A stretch of 64,000 nucleotides of DNA from Georgenia daeguensis (GCF_039537705.1 NZ_BAABBA010000017.1:1-64000), one strand, 5' to 3'; positions 1 to 7,646 are shown, counted from the stretch's first letter. Made by a program: numbers and translations. The notes: generated from the letters alone by a model not told the origin.

Positions 1-36
1 TGACCACCGACCGACGAACCACTGGAGAACCGTTGT

Positions 37-95
37 CCCGCCGCCCGCCGCCCGCCGCCCCGCCGCCCGCCGCCCGCCGCCCGCCGCCCCGCCGG
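37..95. repeat. Heptamer tandem repeat (CCCGCCG)
   Basis: Seven copies of CCCGCCG occur in two blocks of three and four, each followed by one extra C. It is low-complexity and lies in non-coding DNA. It could be slippage-prone or contribute to leader structure; no function is evident. Confidence 0.85.
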
Positions 96-192
96 TTTCG
101 GTGCGTGCTCGGTCGTTCCGTGCGTGCTGCAACACGCGCCGGAGACACGAAGAGGCACCGAGAACGGCCGGGAACTCGTGCGGCGCGTGCGA

Positions 193-222
193 GCGGGTGC
201 GCGCGGTCCGCTGCGCACCCGC
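193..222 (+). promoter_or_regulatory. Strong hairpin in the ECF operon leader
   Basis: GCGGGTGCGC at 193-202 pairs perfectly with GCGCACCCGC at 213-222, and the interior GCGG/CCGC can extend the stem. No U-tract follows, so it is either an actinobacterial-type terminator or attenuator of an upstream transcript, or part of a structured leader. It lies about 145 nt before the first ECF start codon. Confidence 0.5.
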
Positions 223-367
223 AGGACTCCCCGGCGTGTCTCGATCCGGTGACGCACCGCCGCGCCTGGTTGCCAAGGGGGCCCGGGGCGCGGGAACCTG
301 TGGCACCCTCGGCATCGAGAGCCGGGGGACGCCCGCGCCCGCAGCGGGCCTGACGAAGGAGCTCGAC

Positions 368-1003
368 ATGGGTCTCGGTGCCTCGATCAAGCGTGACTTC
401 ACGCTCATGGCCATCCTCCTCATCCCCGTGGCCATCGCGATCAACGTCGTCGGGGGGCAGCTGGCCAAGACGCTCCAGCTGTGGATCTTCCTCGACTCCA
501 TCGGCACCTTCCTCGTCGCGATGCTGGCCGGGCCCTGGATCGGGCTGGTCACCGGGGCGCTGAGCGTGCTCCTGCTCTCCGTCGCGGACCCGACCATGGC
601 GCCGTGGTCGGTCCTGGCCGCGGCGATGGGCTTCCTCGTCGGGTGGCTCGCCCGGCGCGGGATGTTCACCACGTGGGCGAAGGCGGCGATCAGCGCCCTC
701 ATCGTCACCGTCATCTCGGTAGCGGTCTCGGTGCTGCTGAGCTACTACCTCTACGGCGGCTTCACCACCTCGGGCGTCTCGATCCTGACCGGCGCGATCA
801 ACGACTACTCCGACCTGCCGCTCTTCTGGGCGATCGTCGCCTCCCACACGCCGGCCGAGCTGATCGACAAGTTCCTCTCCGTCGGTATCGCGACGCTCGT
901 CGTGCGGTCGCTGTCGAACCGCGCCCTGCTGCGCTTCCCCAACGGCGAGATCTTCGTCGCCGCCCGCAAGCGGGAGCGCGGCGCCGCACGCACGGCGCCG
1001 TGA
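368..1003 (+). CDS. ECF transporter S component (substrate unknown)
   Basis: This is the substrate-binding membrane subunit of an energy-coupling-factor importer. The 211-residue protein has about five or six hydrophobic helices and lacks an ATPase domain. The ATG at 368 is chosen because AAGGAG at 356-361 sits 6 nt upstream; a longer open frame exists but reads through the repeat-rich leader. The T and two A subunits follow directly, the next gene overlapping its stop codon by GTGA, so a complete group-I style ECF module is encoded. The sequence does not match thiamine (ThiT/YkoE), riboflavin or biotin S proteins that I know, so I leave the substrate open; a micronutrient or nucleoside-like compound is likely for the family. 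Confidence 0.8.
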   Translation: MGLGASIKRDFTLMAILLIPVAIAINVVGGQLAKTLQLWIFLDSIGTFLVAMLAGPWIGLVTGALSVLLLSVADPTMAPWSVLAAAMGFLVGWLARRGMFTTWAKAAISALIVTVISVAVSVLLSYYLYGGFTTSGVSILTGAINDYSDLPLFWAIVASHTPAELIDKFLSVGIATLVVRSLSNRALLRFPNGEIFVAARKRERGAARTAP

Positions 1004-1812
1004 CCGACGGCGCAGCATCCACCGACCCCGGGTTGCGCCCAGGACCGGGCGTCCAGGTCCTGACGGACCCCAACCCGGTCCTGGCCCTGAACCCGACGAC
1101 CGTCGTGGTCCTCGGCGTGGTACTCGCCGTGCTCTCCCAGCTCGCCGGCCTGTGGTCGGTGGGCGCCGTCGTCCTCGTGTGCGTACTGGTGGCCGCCGCC
1201 GCGCGCCGGCTCCGCCCGTTCCTCGCGGCGTGGGCCTCCACCGTGGTGCTGCTCAGCGTCGTCATCGTCGCCCTGCAGACCCTCTTCATCGAGGGGCCGA
1301 CGATCCTCTTCAGCCTCTGGATCCTGGACGGCACCCTCGAAGGCCTCGAGCGCGGCGTGTCCTTCGCGGCGCGCATCATGGGCGCCGGGACCCCGCTCGT
1401 GCTCGCCGCGCAGCTGAGCGACCGCCGCCGGGTCATGCTCGAGCTGGAGCGGCGCCGCGTGCCGCCCAAGGCCACCTACGTCGTCGTCGCCGCGCTCAAC
1501 CTCATCCCCGAGATGCGCAAGCAGACCGGTGCGATCCTCGACGCACAGCGCGCCCGCGGCATCGAGACGGACGCCAACTGGTTCGTCCGCACCCGCGCCT
1601 TCCTGCCCACCCTCGTCCCGCTGATCCTCAGCTCGGTGCTGTCCGTGGAGGAGAAGGCGCTCGCCCTGCAGTCCCGCGGCTTCACGCTCTCCGGCCCGCG
1701 GACCTCCCTGTACGCCGTCGTCGACACCCGCCGGGACCGTGCGGTGCGGACCCTCCTGTGGGCCGTCCTGGCGGTCGCCGTCGTCGGAAGGATCGTGCTG
1801 TGGGTGCTGTGA
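1000..1812 (+). CDS. ECF transporter transmembrane T component (EcfT)
   Basis: This membrane coupling subunit links the S component to the ATPases. The 270-residue protein has hydrophobic helices in the N-terminal half and near the C-terminus. Two ARG-type coupling motifs of the CbiQ/EcfT family lie at about residues 184-187 (RARG) and 226-228 (SRG). The GTG start at 1000 overlaps the upstream stop as GTGA, which implies translational coupling; the open frame extends upstream only as the shadow of the S gene. The next gene again overlaps by GTGA. Confidence 0.88.
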   Translation: MTDGAASTDPGLRPGPGVQVLTDPNPVLALNPTTVVVLGVVLAVLSQLAGLWSVGAVVLVCVLVAAAARRLRPFLAAWASTVVLLSVVIVALQTLFIEGPTILFSLWILDGTLEGLERGVSFAARIMGAGTPLVLAAQLSDRRRVMLELERRRVPPKATYVVVAALNLIPEMRKQTGAILDAQRARGIETDANWFVRTRAFLPTLVPLILSSVLSVEEKALALQSRGFTLSGPRTSLYAVVDTRRDRAVRTLLWAVLAVAVVGRIVLWVL

Positions 1813-2699
1813 GCGCCGCCGTGGAGGTCACCGACCTCGTCTACACCTACCCGGGCGCGGACGAGCCGGTGCTGCGCGGGGTCTCGCTGGCGGTCCCGGC
1901 GGGGACGCTCTGCGCCGTCGTCGGGCCCAACGGGGCGGGGAAGACCACGCTGTGCCACGCGATCCGCGGGTTCGTCCCGCACTTCTACAAGGGCGAGCTG
2001 TCCGGGACCGTCCGCGTGGGAGGGCAGGACGTGGCGGCCGCCGACGAGGACGAGCTGGCCCGCGGCATCGGGTACGTCTTCCAGAACCCCTTCACCCAGA
2101 TGAGCGGCATCACCGACACCGTCTTCGACGAGCTCGCCTTCGGCCTGGGCAACCTCGGGGTGCCCCCCACCGAGACCCGCGAGCGGGTGGAGGAGGCGCT
2201 CGTACGCGCCGGCCTCGCCGACCTGCGCGACCGCCACCCGTTCCAGCTCTCCGGTGGCCAGCAGCAGCGGGTGGCGCTGGCGGCGGTGCTGATCATGGAG
2301 CAGCCGGTGCTGGTGATCGACGAACCCACCAGCCAGCTCGACCCCCGCTCGACCGAGGACGTCTTCGCGCTGGTCGCCGCGATGAAGGAGGCCGGCCGGA
2401 CGGTGGTGCTCGTCGAGCACAAGATGTCCCTCGTGGCGGAGCACGCGGACCAGGTGGTGGTGCTCGACGGCGGCGAGGTGGTGCTCGCCGGGACCCCGCA
2501 GGAGGTCTTCACCGACCCCCGCACCGCCGCGCACGGCACCCTCCTGCCCGAGGCGGTGCGGCTCGCCGGGGCCCTGCGCGAGCGCGGCATCGACGTCCCC
2601 GGGGCGCCGCTGACGGTCGGCGCCCTCGCTGCCGCCCTCGGGGCCAGGGACGACGGCGGAGCCGACGTCGGCCCGGCCGGGGCCGCGGGGGAGGCGTGA
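1809..2699 (+). CDS. ECF transporter ATPase A
   Basis: This is the first of two ATP-binding subunits that power the ECF importer. In the 296-residue protein the Walker A GPNGAGKTT lies near residues 39-47, a Q-loop FQNPF follows, the signature LSGGQQQRVALA is at about 147 and the Walker B VLVIDEPTS at about 167-175, with the switch histidine in VEHKM. All catalytic motifs are intact. The GTG start at 1809 overlaps the ecfT stop (GTGA). The C-terminal ~70 residues are the usual EcfA extension that contacts the partner ATPase. Confidence 0.9.
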   Translation: MSAAVEVTDLVYTYPGADEPVLRGVSLAVPAGTLCAVVGPNGAGKTTLCHAIRGFVPHFYKGELSGTVRVGGQDVAAADEDELARGIGYVFQNPFTQMSGITDTVFDELAFGLGNLGVPPTETRERVEEALVRAGLADLRDRHPFQLSGGQQQRVALAAVLIMEQPVLVIDEPTSQLDPRSTEDVFALVAAMKEAGRTVVLVEHKMSLVAEHADQVVVLDGGEVVLAGTPQEVFTDPRTAAHGTLLPEAVRLAGALRERGIDVPGAPLTVGALAAALGARDDGGADVGPAGAAGEA

Positions 2700-3505
2700 T
2701 GGCGCTCGTCGAGCTCGAGGAGGTCTCGTTCCGCTACCCCGGCGGCACGCTCGCCGTGGAGGGCGTCTCGCTCGCCGTCGACCCGGGGGAGTCGGTGGCG
2801 ATCATCGGCCAGAACGGCGCCGGCAAGACCACCACGGTGAAGATGATGAACGGGCTGCTGCGGCCTACGGCGGGCACCGTCGGGGTGGACGGGGTGGACA
2901 CGCGGACCCGCACGGCCGCACAGGTGGCACGCCGGGTGGGGTACGTCTTCCAGAACCCCGACGACCAGATCTTCAACAGCACCGTCCGGCGCGAGATCGC
3001 GTACGGGCTGCGCCGGCTCCGCCTGGACGGCAAGGAGTCGGGGCGGCGCGTCGACGAGGCCGCCGAGCTGACCGGCCTGCGCGGCCTGCTCGAGGAGAAC
3101 CCGCACGACCTCCCGCTGTCGGTGCGCAAGTTCGTCACCATCGCGTCGGTGCTCGCCGTGGACCCCGACGCCGTCGTCCTGGACGAGCCCACCGCGGGGC
3201 AGGACCTGGCCGGCCTCGACCGCATCGCGGACATCACGTCCCACCTGGCGGCGCGCGGCCGCGCGGTCGTGACGATCACCCACGACATGGAGTTCGTGGC
3301 CCGGCACGTCGAGCGGGTGGTGGTGATGGCCGAGCGGCGGGTGGTGCGCGAGGGGCCCGCTGCGGAGATCTTCGCCGACGCCGCGGCGATGTCGGCGGCC
3401 CGGCTCGCGCAGCCGGCGGTCGTCGAGCTGGCCGCGCGGCTGGGGCTGACGGGTGTCGGCCTCAGCGTCGACGCGCTCGCTGACGCCCTGCGCGCGCGGA
3501 GCTGA
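2699..3505 (+). CDS. ECF transporter ATPase A' with degenerate ABC signature
   Basis: This is the second ATPase of the ECF importer, 268 residues, starting at an ATG that overlaps the previous stop (ATGA). Walker A GQNGAGKTT is at about residues 37-45, the Q-loop is FQNPDDQ, Walker B is VVLDEPTAG and the H-loop is TITHDM. The LSGGQ signature is replaced by LPLSVRK near residue 138, while the flanking helix (IASVLAVDP) keeps its place. This would leave one of the two composite ATP sites without a canonical signature, as in asymmetric heterodimeric ABC proteins. It may be a trait of the clade rather than recent decay. Confidence 0.87.
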   Translation: MALVELEEVSFRYPGGTLAVEGVSLAVDPGESVAIIGQNGAGKTTTVKMMNGLLRPTAGTVGVDGVDTRTRTAAQVARRVGYVFQNPDDQIFNSTVRREIAYGLRRLRLDGKESGRRVDEAAELTGLRGLLEENPHDLPLSVRKFVTIASVLAVDPDAVVLDEPTAGQDLAGLDRIADITSHLAARGRAVVTITHDMEFVARHVERVVVMAERRVVREGPAAEIFADAAAMSAARLAQPAVVELAARLGLTGVGLSVDALADALRARS

Positions 3506-3583
3506 GGCGGACCGGCCCGAACCCGCCCCGCTCGCCGCTGGATCCTGTTCCTGCGAGCCACACTCGGCGCGCGCGGCGGGCTC

Positions 3584-3664
3584 CGGTGCGGCGGGGTGCG
3601 GCGCGGCGGGGTGCGGCGGGGTGCGGCGCGGCGGGTGCGGCGGGGTGCGGCGCGGCGGGTGCGG
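3584..3664. repeat. G-rich GGTGCGGCG/GCGGCGG tandem repeat
   Basis: The blocks GCGGGTGCGGCGG and GGTGCGGCGCGGCGG recur in overlapping fashion for about 80 bp. The strand asymmetry (runs of G on the plus strand) could favour slippage or G-quadruplex formation. It follows the ECF operon and might also slow transcription. Confidence 0.75.
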
Positions 3665-3680
3665 CCGGACGCGCCCTGGG

Positions 3681-3739
3681 GAAGTGCTCCTGCGCAGACG
3701 AAGTGCTTCTGGACCGACTTGATCTGCCCGAGAGCACTT
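3681..3739. repeat. AAGTGCT boxes, two direct and one inverted
   Basis: GAAGTGCTCCTG (3681-3692) and GAAGTGCTTCTG (3700-3711) form a direct repeat 19 bp apart; GAGCACTT at 3732-3739 is the inverted form. The spacing of about two helical turns between direct copies would suit a DNA-binding protein, but the block could equally be part of a dispersed intergenic repeat. Confidence 0.5.
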
Positions 3740-3811
3740 GAAAGCCCGGCCCCCCTCGTGGCGGCCGAAGGCTCCCGCTCCGGAGCCGCCCCCCGGGGCC
3801 ACCGGTTTCCG

Positions 3812-3903
3812 GACCGGCGCCGGACGATGCACGCGACCAGCGCCGGACGATGCACGCGACCAGCGCCGGACGATGCACACGACCGGCGCCGGACGGTGCA
3901 CGA
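3812..3903. repeat. Four 23-bp tandem repeats
   Basis: Four consecutive units start at 3812, 3835, 3858 and 3881. The consensus begins GACCRGCGCCGG and ends ACGATGCACGC; units 2 and 3 are nearly identical, and unit 4 carries one A-to-G change in ATGCAC. The array ends 20 bp before the putative promoter of the downstream lipoprotein gene. A unit of 23 bp shifts face of the helix slightly per repeat. Confidence 0.9.
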
Positions 3904-3922
3904 GGTCCCGGCCGGGTGCCTC

Positions 3923-3928
3923 TACGAT
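3923..3928 (+). promoter_or_regulatory. Possible -10 element (TACGAT)
   Basis: TACGAT fits the actinobacterial TAnnnT -10 consensus and lies 62 bp upstream of the lipoprotein start. No clear -35 is visible. Confidence 0.4.
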
Positions 3929-3990
3929 GAAGACGGTTCAGCACCACAGCCCGGACCGCACCCAGCGCCGGGAGACTCGGAGGTTCACCG

Positions 3991-4551
3991 GTGGCCAGCA
4001 CGCGCCCCTCGCACCTGATCCGCACCGCCGCCGCGCTCGCCGCGGCGGGGCTCGCCCTGGCCGGGTGCTCCGCCCAGCCGGGCACCGCGGCCACGGTCAA
4101 CGGCACCACGATCAGCGAGAACGAGGTCGACGAGGCCACCTCCGAGTTCATCGCCCTGACCGGGCAGGAGGACGTCACCCCGGTGGCGGTGCTCAACACC
4201 CTGGTCGAGGGCGAGCTGCTCGACCCGATCGCGACCGAGGCTGGCTACGCCGTCTCCGACGCCGAGGTGCAGCAGTTCTTCCTCGAGCAGGCGTCCCTCG
4301 GCGGGGCCGCGCAGCGTCCCGACGTCGAGTCCGAGGCGTTCCTCGACCTCGGCCGCTACCTGCTGCAGTACAACGAGATCTACGCCTCCCCGGACGCGCA
4401 GGCCATCTTCGCCGAGGCCGAGACGGCACGGCAGGAGGCGGACATCGAGGTCAACCCGCGCTACGCGCAGACCGACGACGCCGGTGCCTTCGTCCCGACC
4501 GTGCGCGACTGGATCCACCAGGGCGAGCCCGTCCCCACGCCCGCCGGCTGA
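3991..4551 (+). CDS. SurA/PrsA-N-like lipoprotein
   Basis: This 186-residue secreted lipoprotein has a twin-charged N-terminus, a hydrophobic segment and the lipobox LAGC at about residues 23-26. The mature part begins with an ATVNGTTISENEVDEA segment typical of SurA_N-type peptidyl-prolyl isomerase chaperone domains, but the protein stops before any parvulin catalytic domain. It may assist folding of exported proteins or be a scaffold only. The GTG at 3991 is preceded by CGGAGG. It is a single gene ahead of eno, with a hairpin just after its stop. Confidence 0.75.
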   Translation: MASTRPSHLIRTAAALAAAGLALAGCSAQPGTAATVNGTTISENEVDEATSEFIALTGQEDVTPVAVLNTLVEGELLDPIATEAGYAVSDAEVQQFFLEQASLGGAAQRPDVESEAFLDLGRYLLQYNEIYASPDAQAIFAEAETARQEADIEVNPRYAQTDDAGAFVPTVRDWIHQGEPVPTPAG

Positions 4552-4555
4552 CCGG

Positions 4556-4574
4556 GCCACGCCGACGGCGTGGC
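4556..4574 (+). terminator. Hairpin after the lipoprotein gene
   Basis: GCCACGCC (4556-4563) pairs with GGCGTGGC (4567-4574) around a GAC loop, four bases after the stop codon. The U-tract is weak, as is common in high-GC actinobacteria. Confidence 0.6.
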
Positions 4575-4694
4575 GCTGTTCACACACCCTGGTACCGCTC
4601 CCCGGGCGGATGGTCCCTCGCTGTCGGGTTTGCCCCGTACTACGGTTGACGATGTTTGCGAACCTGCACCACCCACCGACTGAAGGAGTCACCT

Positions 4695-5978
4695 GTGGCC
4701 AGCATCGAGGCCGTTGGCGCCCGCGAGATTCTTGACTCGCGCGGCAACCCCACCGTGGAGGTCGAGGTCGCGCTCGAGGACGGCACCGTCGCGCGCGCGG
4801 CAGTGCCCTCCGGCGCGTCCACCGGCGCGTTCGAGGCCGTCGAGCGCCGTGACGGCGACAGCTCCCGCTACCTGGGCAAGGGCGTGCAGAACGCCGTCGA
4901 CGCCGTGATCGACACCATCGCTCCCGAGGTCCTCGGCATCGAGGCGACCGAGCAGCGCATCATCGACCAGACCCTCATCGACCTCGACGGGTCTGCCAAC
5001 AAGGGCAAGCTCGGCGCGAACGCCATCCTGGGCGTCTCCCTCGCCGTCGCGAAGGCCGCGGCCGAGTCCGCCGGACTTCCGCTGTTCCGCTACGTCGGCG
5101 GCCCCAACGCGTACCTGCTGCCCGTGCCGATGATGAACATCCTCAACGGCGGCTCGCACGCGGACTCCAACGTCGACATCCAGGAGTTCATGGTCGCCCC
5201 GGTCGGCGCGCCGACCTTCAAGGAGGCGCTGCGCTGGGGCGCGGAGGTCTACCACTCCCTGAAGTCCGTGCTCAAGGCCCGCGGCCTGGCCACCGGCCTG
5301 GGCGACGAGGGCGGCTTCGCCCCGAACCTGGAGTCCAACCGCGCCGCGCTCGACCTCATCCTGGAGGCCATCGAGAAGGCCGGCTACAAGCCGGGCGAGG
5401 ACATCGCCCTGGCCCTGGACGTCGCGTCCACCGAGTTCTTCTCCGACGGCGCCTACCAGTTCGAGGGCAGGGCCACCTCGCCCGCGGACATGGTCGCCTA
5501 CTACGAGAAGCTCGTGGCCGACTACCCGCTGGTCTCCATCGAGGACCCGCTGAGCGAGGACGAGTGGGACAGCTGGGCCCAGCTGGTCTCCCAGGTCGGC
5601 GACCGTGTCCAGATCGTCGGCGACGACCTTTTCGTGACCAACCCCGAGCGCCTGGCCAAGGGCATCGAGCTGCGCGCCGCCAACTCGCTGCTGGTCAAGC
5701 TCAACCAGATCGGCTCCCTCACCGAGACCCTCGACGCCGTCACGCTCGCGCAGCGCAACGGCTTCACCGCGATGGTCTCCCACCGCTCCGGCGAGACCGA
5801 GGACACCACGATCGCGGACCTGTCCGTCGCCGTGAACGCCGGCCAGATCAAGACCGGTGCGCCCGCCCGCGGCGAGCGCATCAACAAGTACAACCAGCTC
5901 CTGCGCATCGAGGAGGAGCTCGACGACGCGGCGGTCTACGCCGGTCGCAGCGCCTTCCCGCGCGCCCCGCGCGCCTGA
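4695..5978 (+). CDS. eno: Enolase
   Basis: It interconverts 2-phosphoglycerate and phosphoenolpyruvate in the cytoplasm. The 427-residue length is standard. The N-terminal REILDSRGNPT motif, SGASTG loop, GDEGGFAPN, IEDPLSEDEW (metal-binding acids), LVKLNQIGS (catalytic lysine near 335) and SHRSGETEDT signature (near 361) are all present. GTG at 4695 follows GAAGGAG with ideal spacing and matches the conserved enolase N-terminus. The downstream order (septum initiator, DUF501, ppx) is the usual actinobacterial one, although a very strong hairpin separates eno from the next gene. Confidence 0.98.
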   Translation: MASIEAVGAREILDSRGNPTVEVEVALEDGTVARAAVPSGASTGAFEAVERRDGDSSRYLGKGVQNAVDAVIDTIAPEVLGIEATEQRIIDQTLIDLDGSANKGKLGANAILGVSLAVAKAAAESAGLPLFRYVGGPNAYLLPVPMMNILNGGSHADSNVDIQEFMVAPVGAPTFKEALRWGAEVYHSLKSVLKARGLATGLGDEGGFAPNLESNRAALDLILEAIEKAGYKPGEDIALALDVASTEFFSDGAYQFEGRATSPADMVAYYEKLVADYPLVSIEDPLSEDEWDSWAQLVSQVGDRVQIVGDDLFVTNPERLAKGIELRAANSLLVKLNQIGSLTETLDAVTLAQRNGFTAMVSHRSGETEDTTIADLSVAVNAGQIKTGAPARGERINKYNQLLRIEEELDDAAVYAGRSAFPRAPRA

Positions 5979-6020
5979 CCGGGACCGCCCGCCGGGCCGG
6001 CAGCGGGGCCCTGACCGGCC

Positions 6021-6039
6021 CCGCCCGGTGACCGGGCGG
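6021..6039 (+). terminator. Hairpin downstream of eno
   Basis: CCGCCCGG (6021-6028) and CCGGGCGG (6032-6039) form a perfect 8-bp stem with a TGA loop. It lies just before a second, larger hairpin. Confidence 0.55.
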
Positions 6040-6050
6040 TAGCTGCCGCG

Positions 6051-6112
6051 ACGCCGGGAGCCCGGTGCGTCGTCGTCCTCCGGGGCGACTCACGCACCGC
6101 GGCTCCCGGCGT
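6051..6112 (+). terminator. Large hairpin between eno and the FtsB-like gene
   Basis: ACGCCGGGAGCC (6051-6062) pairs with GGCTCCCGGCGT (6101-6112), and GGTGCGT (6064-6070) pairs with ACGCACC (6092-6098) inside it, giving about 19 base pairs. It ends 21 nt before the next start codon, so it can act as the eno terminator or as an attenuator for the downstream genes. Confidence 0.7.
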
Positions 6113-6133
6113 TCGTGCGTCCGATGGGAGACG

Positions 6134-6928
6134 ATGGAGCCCATGAGCAGTCGCCGCCCCAGCGCGCCCCGCGCAGCCGGCGCACGCTCCCAGCAGGGCC
6201 GGAGCTCCGCCGCGCGCCCCGCACGGTCCGGCGCCAAGCCCGAGGCGCGACAGGGCGCGGGCAGGGCCGGATCGCGTGCCGCGCGAGCCGCCGGGACCTC
6301 GGGCGGTGGACGCCCCGCCGGCCCGCAGAAGGGCTCGAAGGCCGCTGCGTCCGCGACCCGTCCGGGGGCCTCGCGCCCAGGCTCCGCGCCGCGGCCCGCC
6401 CGCACCGCCGGAACCGCCGCGGAGCCGGCCACGCGACGGTTCCTCAGCTTCGGGGCGCCCGGCCCCGACGGCGAGCCGCGCCCCACGGTGAGCCTGCGGG
6501 CCCTGGCGCTCTTCCTCGTGGCCCTCATGGCCTTCGCCGTGCTCGCCCCGACGCTGCGCTACGCCGTCGCCCAGCAGGAGGAGCTGCGCGAGCTCAACGC
6601 GCAGGTCTCCGAGGCGGAGGAGCGCAACGCCGACCTCGAGCGCCAGCTCGCCCGGTGGCAGGACCCCGAGTACGTCCAGGCCCAGGCGCGGGACCGGCTC
6701 GGCTACGTCATGCCGGGGGAGACGCCCTACGTCGTCGTCGACCCGGAGACGGTGACCGGCGGGGAGAGCGCGGCGGAGGCCGAGGCGGCCGAGCGCGCCG
6801 TCGAGCGGGCCGCCGCGACCCCCTGGTACCTGCGCGCGTGGGAGTCGGTGCAGGTGGCGGGGGAGTCCGTGGTCGGCGAGGAGGATCCCTCGGGGCTGAC
6901 CGTGCCGGCGGAGGAGCAGACGCCGTGA
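6134..6928 (+). CDS. Septum formation initiator (FtsB/DivIC-like)
   Basis: This bitopic division protein is expected to work with FtsL and FtsQ at the septum. The 264-residue protein has a long disordered Arg/Ala/Pro/Gly-rich cytoplasmic N-terminus (about 115 residues), one transmembrane helix (about 120-142), a short coiled coil rich in E/L/A (143-175) and the conserved ARDRLGYVMPGE segment that follows the coil in this family. The start is ambiguous: ATG 6134 is 3 nt after GGGAG, and ATG 6143 is preceded by an internal GGAG. Synteny with eno and DUF501 supports the call. Confidence 0.85.
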   Translation: MEPMSSRRPSAPRAAGARSQQGRSSAARPARSGAKPEARQGAGRAGSRAARAAGTSGGGRPAGPQKGSKAAASATRPGASRPGSAPRPARTAGTAAEPATRRFLSFGAPGPDGEPRPTVSLRALALFLVALMAFAVLAPTLRYAVAQQEELRELNAQVSEAEERNADLERQLARWQDPEYVQAQARDRLGYVMPGETPYVVVDPETVTGGESAAEAEAAERAVERAAATPWYLRAWESVQVAGESVVGEEDPSGLTVPAEEQTP

Positions 6929-6983
6929 GCCCGCGCGGCCGCGGCTCGTCGGCCCGGCCCGGCACGCGTAGGACAATGGAGGT

Positions 6984-7481
6984 GTGACCGACCAGACCGC
7001 CGTGACCGAACGTGACCTCGAGGTCCTCGCCGAGCAGCTCGGCCGGGTGCCGAGGGGCGTCGTGGAGATCGCCGCCCGCTGCGTGTGCGGGCGGCCACTG
7101 GTGGTCCGCACCGCCCCCCGCCTCGACGACGGAACCCCCTTCCCGACGTCGTACTACCTGACCTGCCCGCCCGCCGTGCGCGCGGCGAGCACGCTCGAGG
7201 CCGAGCACGTGATGGAGGGGATGAACGAGCGGCTGGCCGCCGACCCCGAGCTCGCCGAGCGCTACCGCCGCGCCCACGAGGACTACCTGGCGCGCCGGGC
7301 GGAGCTCGGAGAGGTCGAGGAGATCGCGGGCGTCTCCGCGGGCGGCATGCCCACCCGCGTGAAGTGCCTGCACGCCCTGCTGGGCCACACGCTCGCCGTC
7401 GGGCCCGGGGTGAACCCGTTCGGGGACGAGACGCTGCGCCTCCTCGAGGGCACCTGGAGCCCCGCCCGCTGCTCCTGCTGA
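6984..7481 (+). CDS. DUF501 family protein
   Basis: This 165-residue soluble protein is conserved in actinobacteria between the division initiator and ppx; its function is unknown. It has several conserved cysteines (CVCG near residue 33, CLH near 127 and a terminal CSC) that could bind a metal or be redox-active, and the family motif GMPTRVKCLHALLGH. GTG at 6984 overlaps a GGAGG that is very close (1 nt), so the transcript may be read with little or no leader; a later GTG at 7002 has no better signal. Confidence 0.85.
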   Translation: MTDQTAVTERDLEVLAEQLGRVPRGVVEIAARCVCGRPLVVRTAPRLDDGTPFPTSYYLTCPPAVRAASTLEAEHVMEGMNERLAADPELAERYRRAHEDYLARRAELGEVEEIAGVSAGGMPTRVKCLHALLGHTLAVGPGVNPFGDETLRLLEGTWSPARCSC

Positions 7482-7574
7482 CGGCGCGGGCCGTCCCCGC
7501 AGCCGTGACGAGAGCCACGCAGGGGCTGGGTTCCACGTCCCGGACGCGGGCGGGCGCGGCCGGTCGCCGTCACG

Positions 7575-7580
7575 TAGGGT
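7575..7580 (+). promoter_or_regulatory. -10 element of nhaA (first copy)
   Basis: TAGGGT, a TAnnnT match, lies 66 bp before the nhaA start in the gap after DUF501. A clear -35 is not visible. Confidence 0.45.
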
Positions 7581-7646
7581 GGCCTGCGGTGCGCCGGGAA
7601 GTCTGGTCGGCAACGTCTTTGTCGACCGAACCGGAAAGGGCCGCGC

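Larger units (their letters stand above)
1..367 (+). other. Non-coding leader upstream of the ECF transporter operon
   Basis: I see no convincing gene here. The stretch holds a CCCGCCG tandem repeat (37-95), a strong GC hairpin (193-222) and further G/C-rich inverted repeats just before the first start codon. Vitamin-type ECF operons are often riboswitch-controlled, so I looked for TPP, FMN, cobalamin and preQ1 signatures and recognised none. Upstream context is cut off by the window edge, so the promoter may lie outside. Confidence 0.5.
3506..3990. other. Repeat-rich intergenic region
   Basis: No gene is supported in these 485 bases. They contain a G-rich tandem repeat (3584-3664), three AAGTGCT boxes (3681-3739), four 23-bp repeats (3812-3903) and a possible -10 element (3923-3928) for the following lipoprotein gene. 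Long open frames on both strands here are products of the repeats and lack start signals. Confidence 0.7.

Noticed and set aside
33..353. Open frame through the CCCGCCG repeats, and a 300-codon version of the S-component gene starting at 101
   Set aside because: The extra N-terminal residues are Arg/Pro/Ala-rich repeat translation with no start signal, while ATG 368 has a good ribosome-binding site and begins the membrane protein.
100..360. Cobalamin or TPP riboswitch in the ECF leader
   Set aside because: A GGGAAC word is present, but the B12 box and the TPP core sequences are missing.
1985..3901. Long minus-strand open frame across the ECF ATPases and repeats
   Set aside because: It is the antisense shadow of high-GC genes; it contains repeated MHRPAPV-like words from the 23-bp repeats and no recognisable domain.
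3588..3903. CRISPR array
   Set aside because: The repeats are contiguous tandem units without spacers, and no cas gene is nearby.
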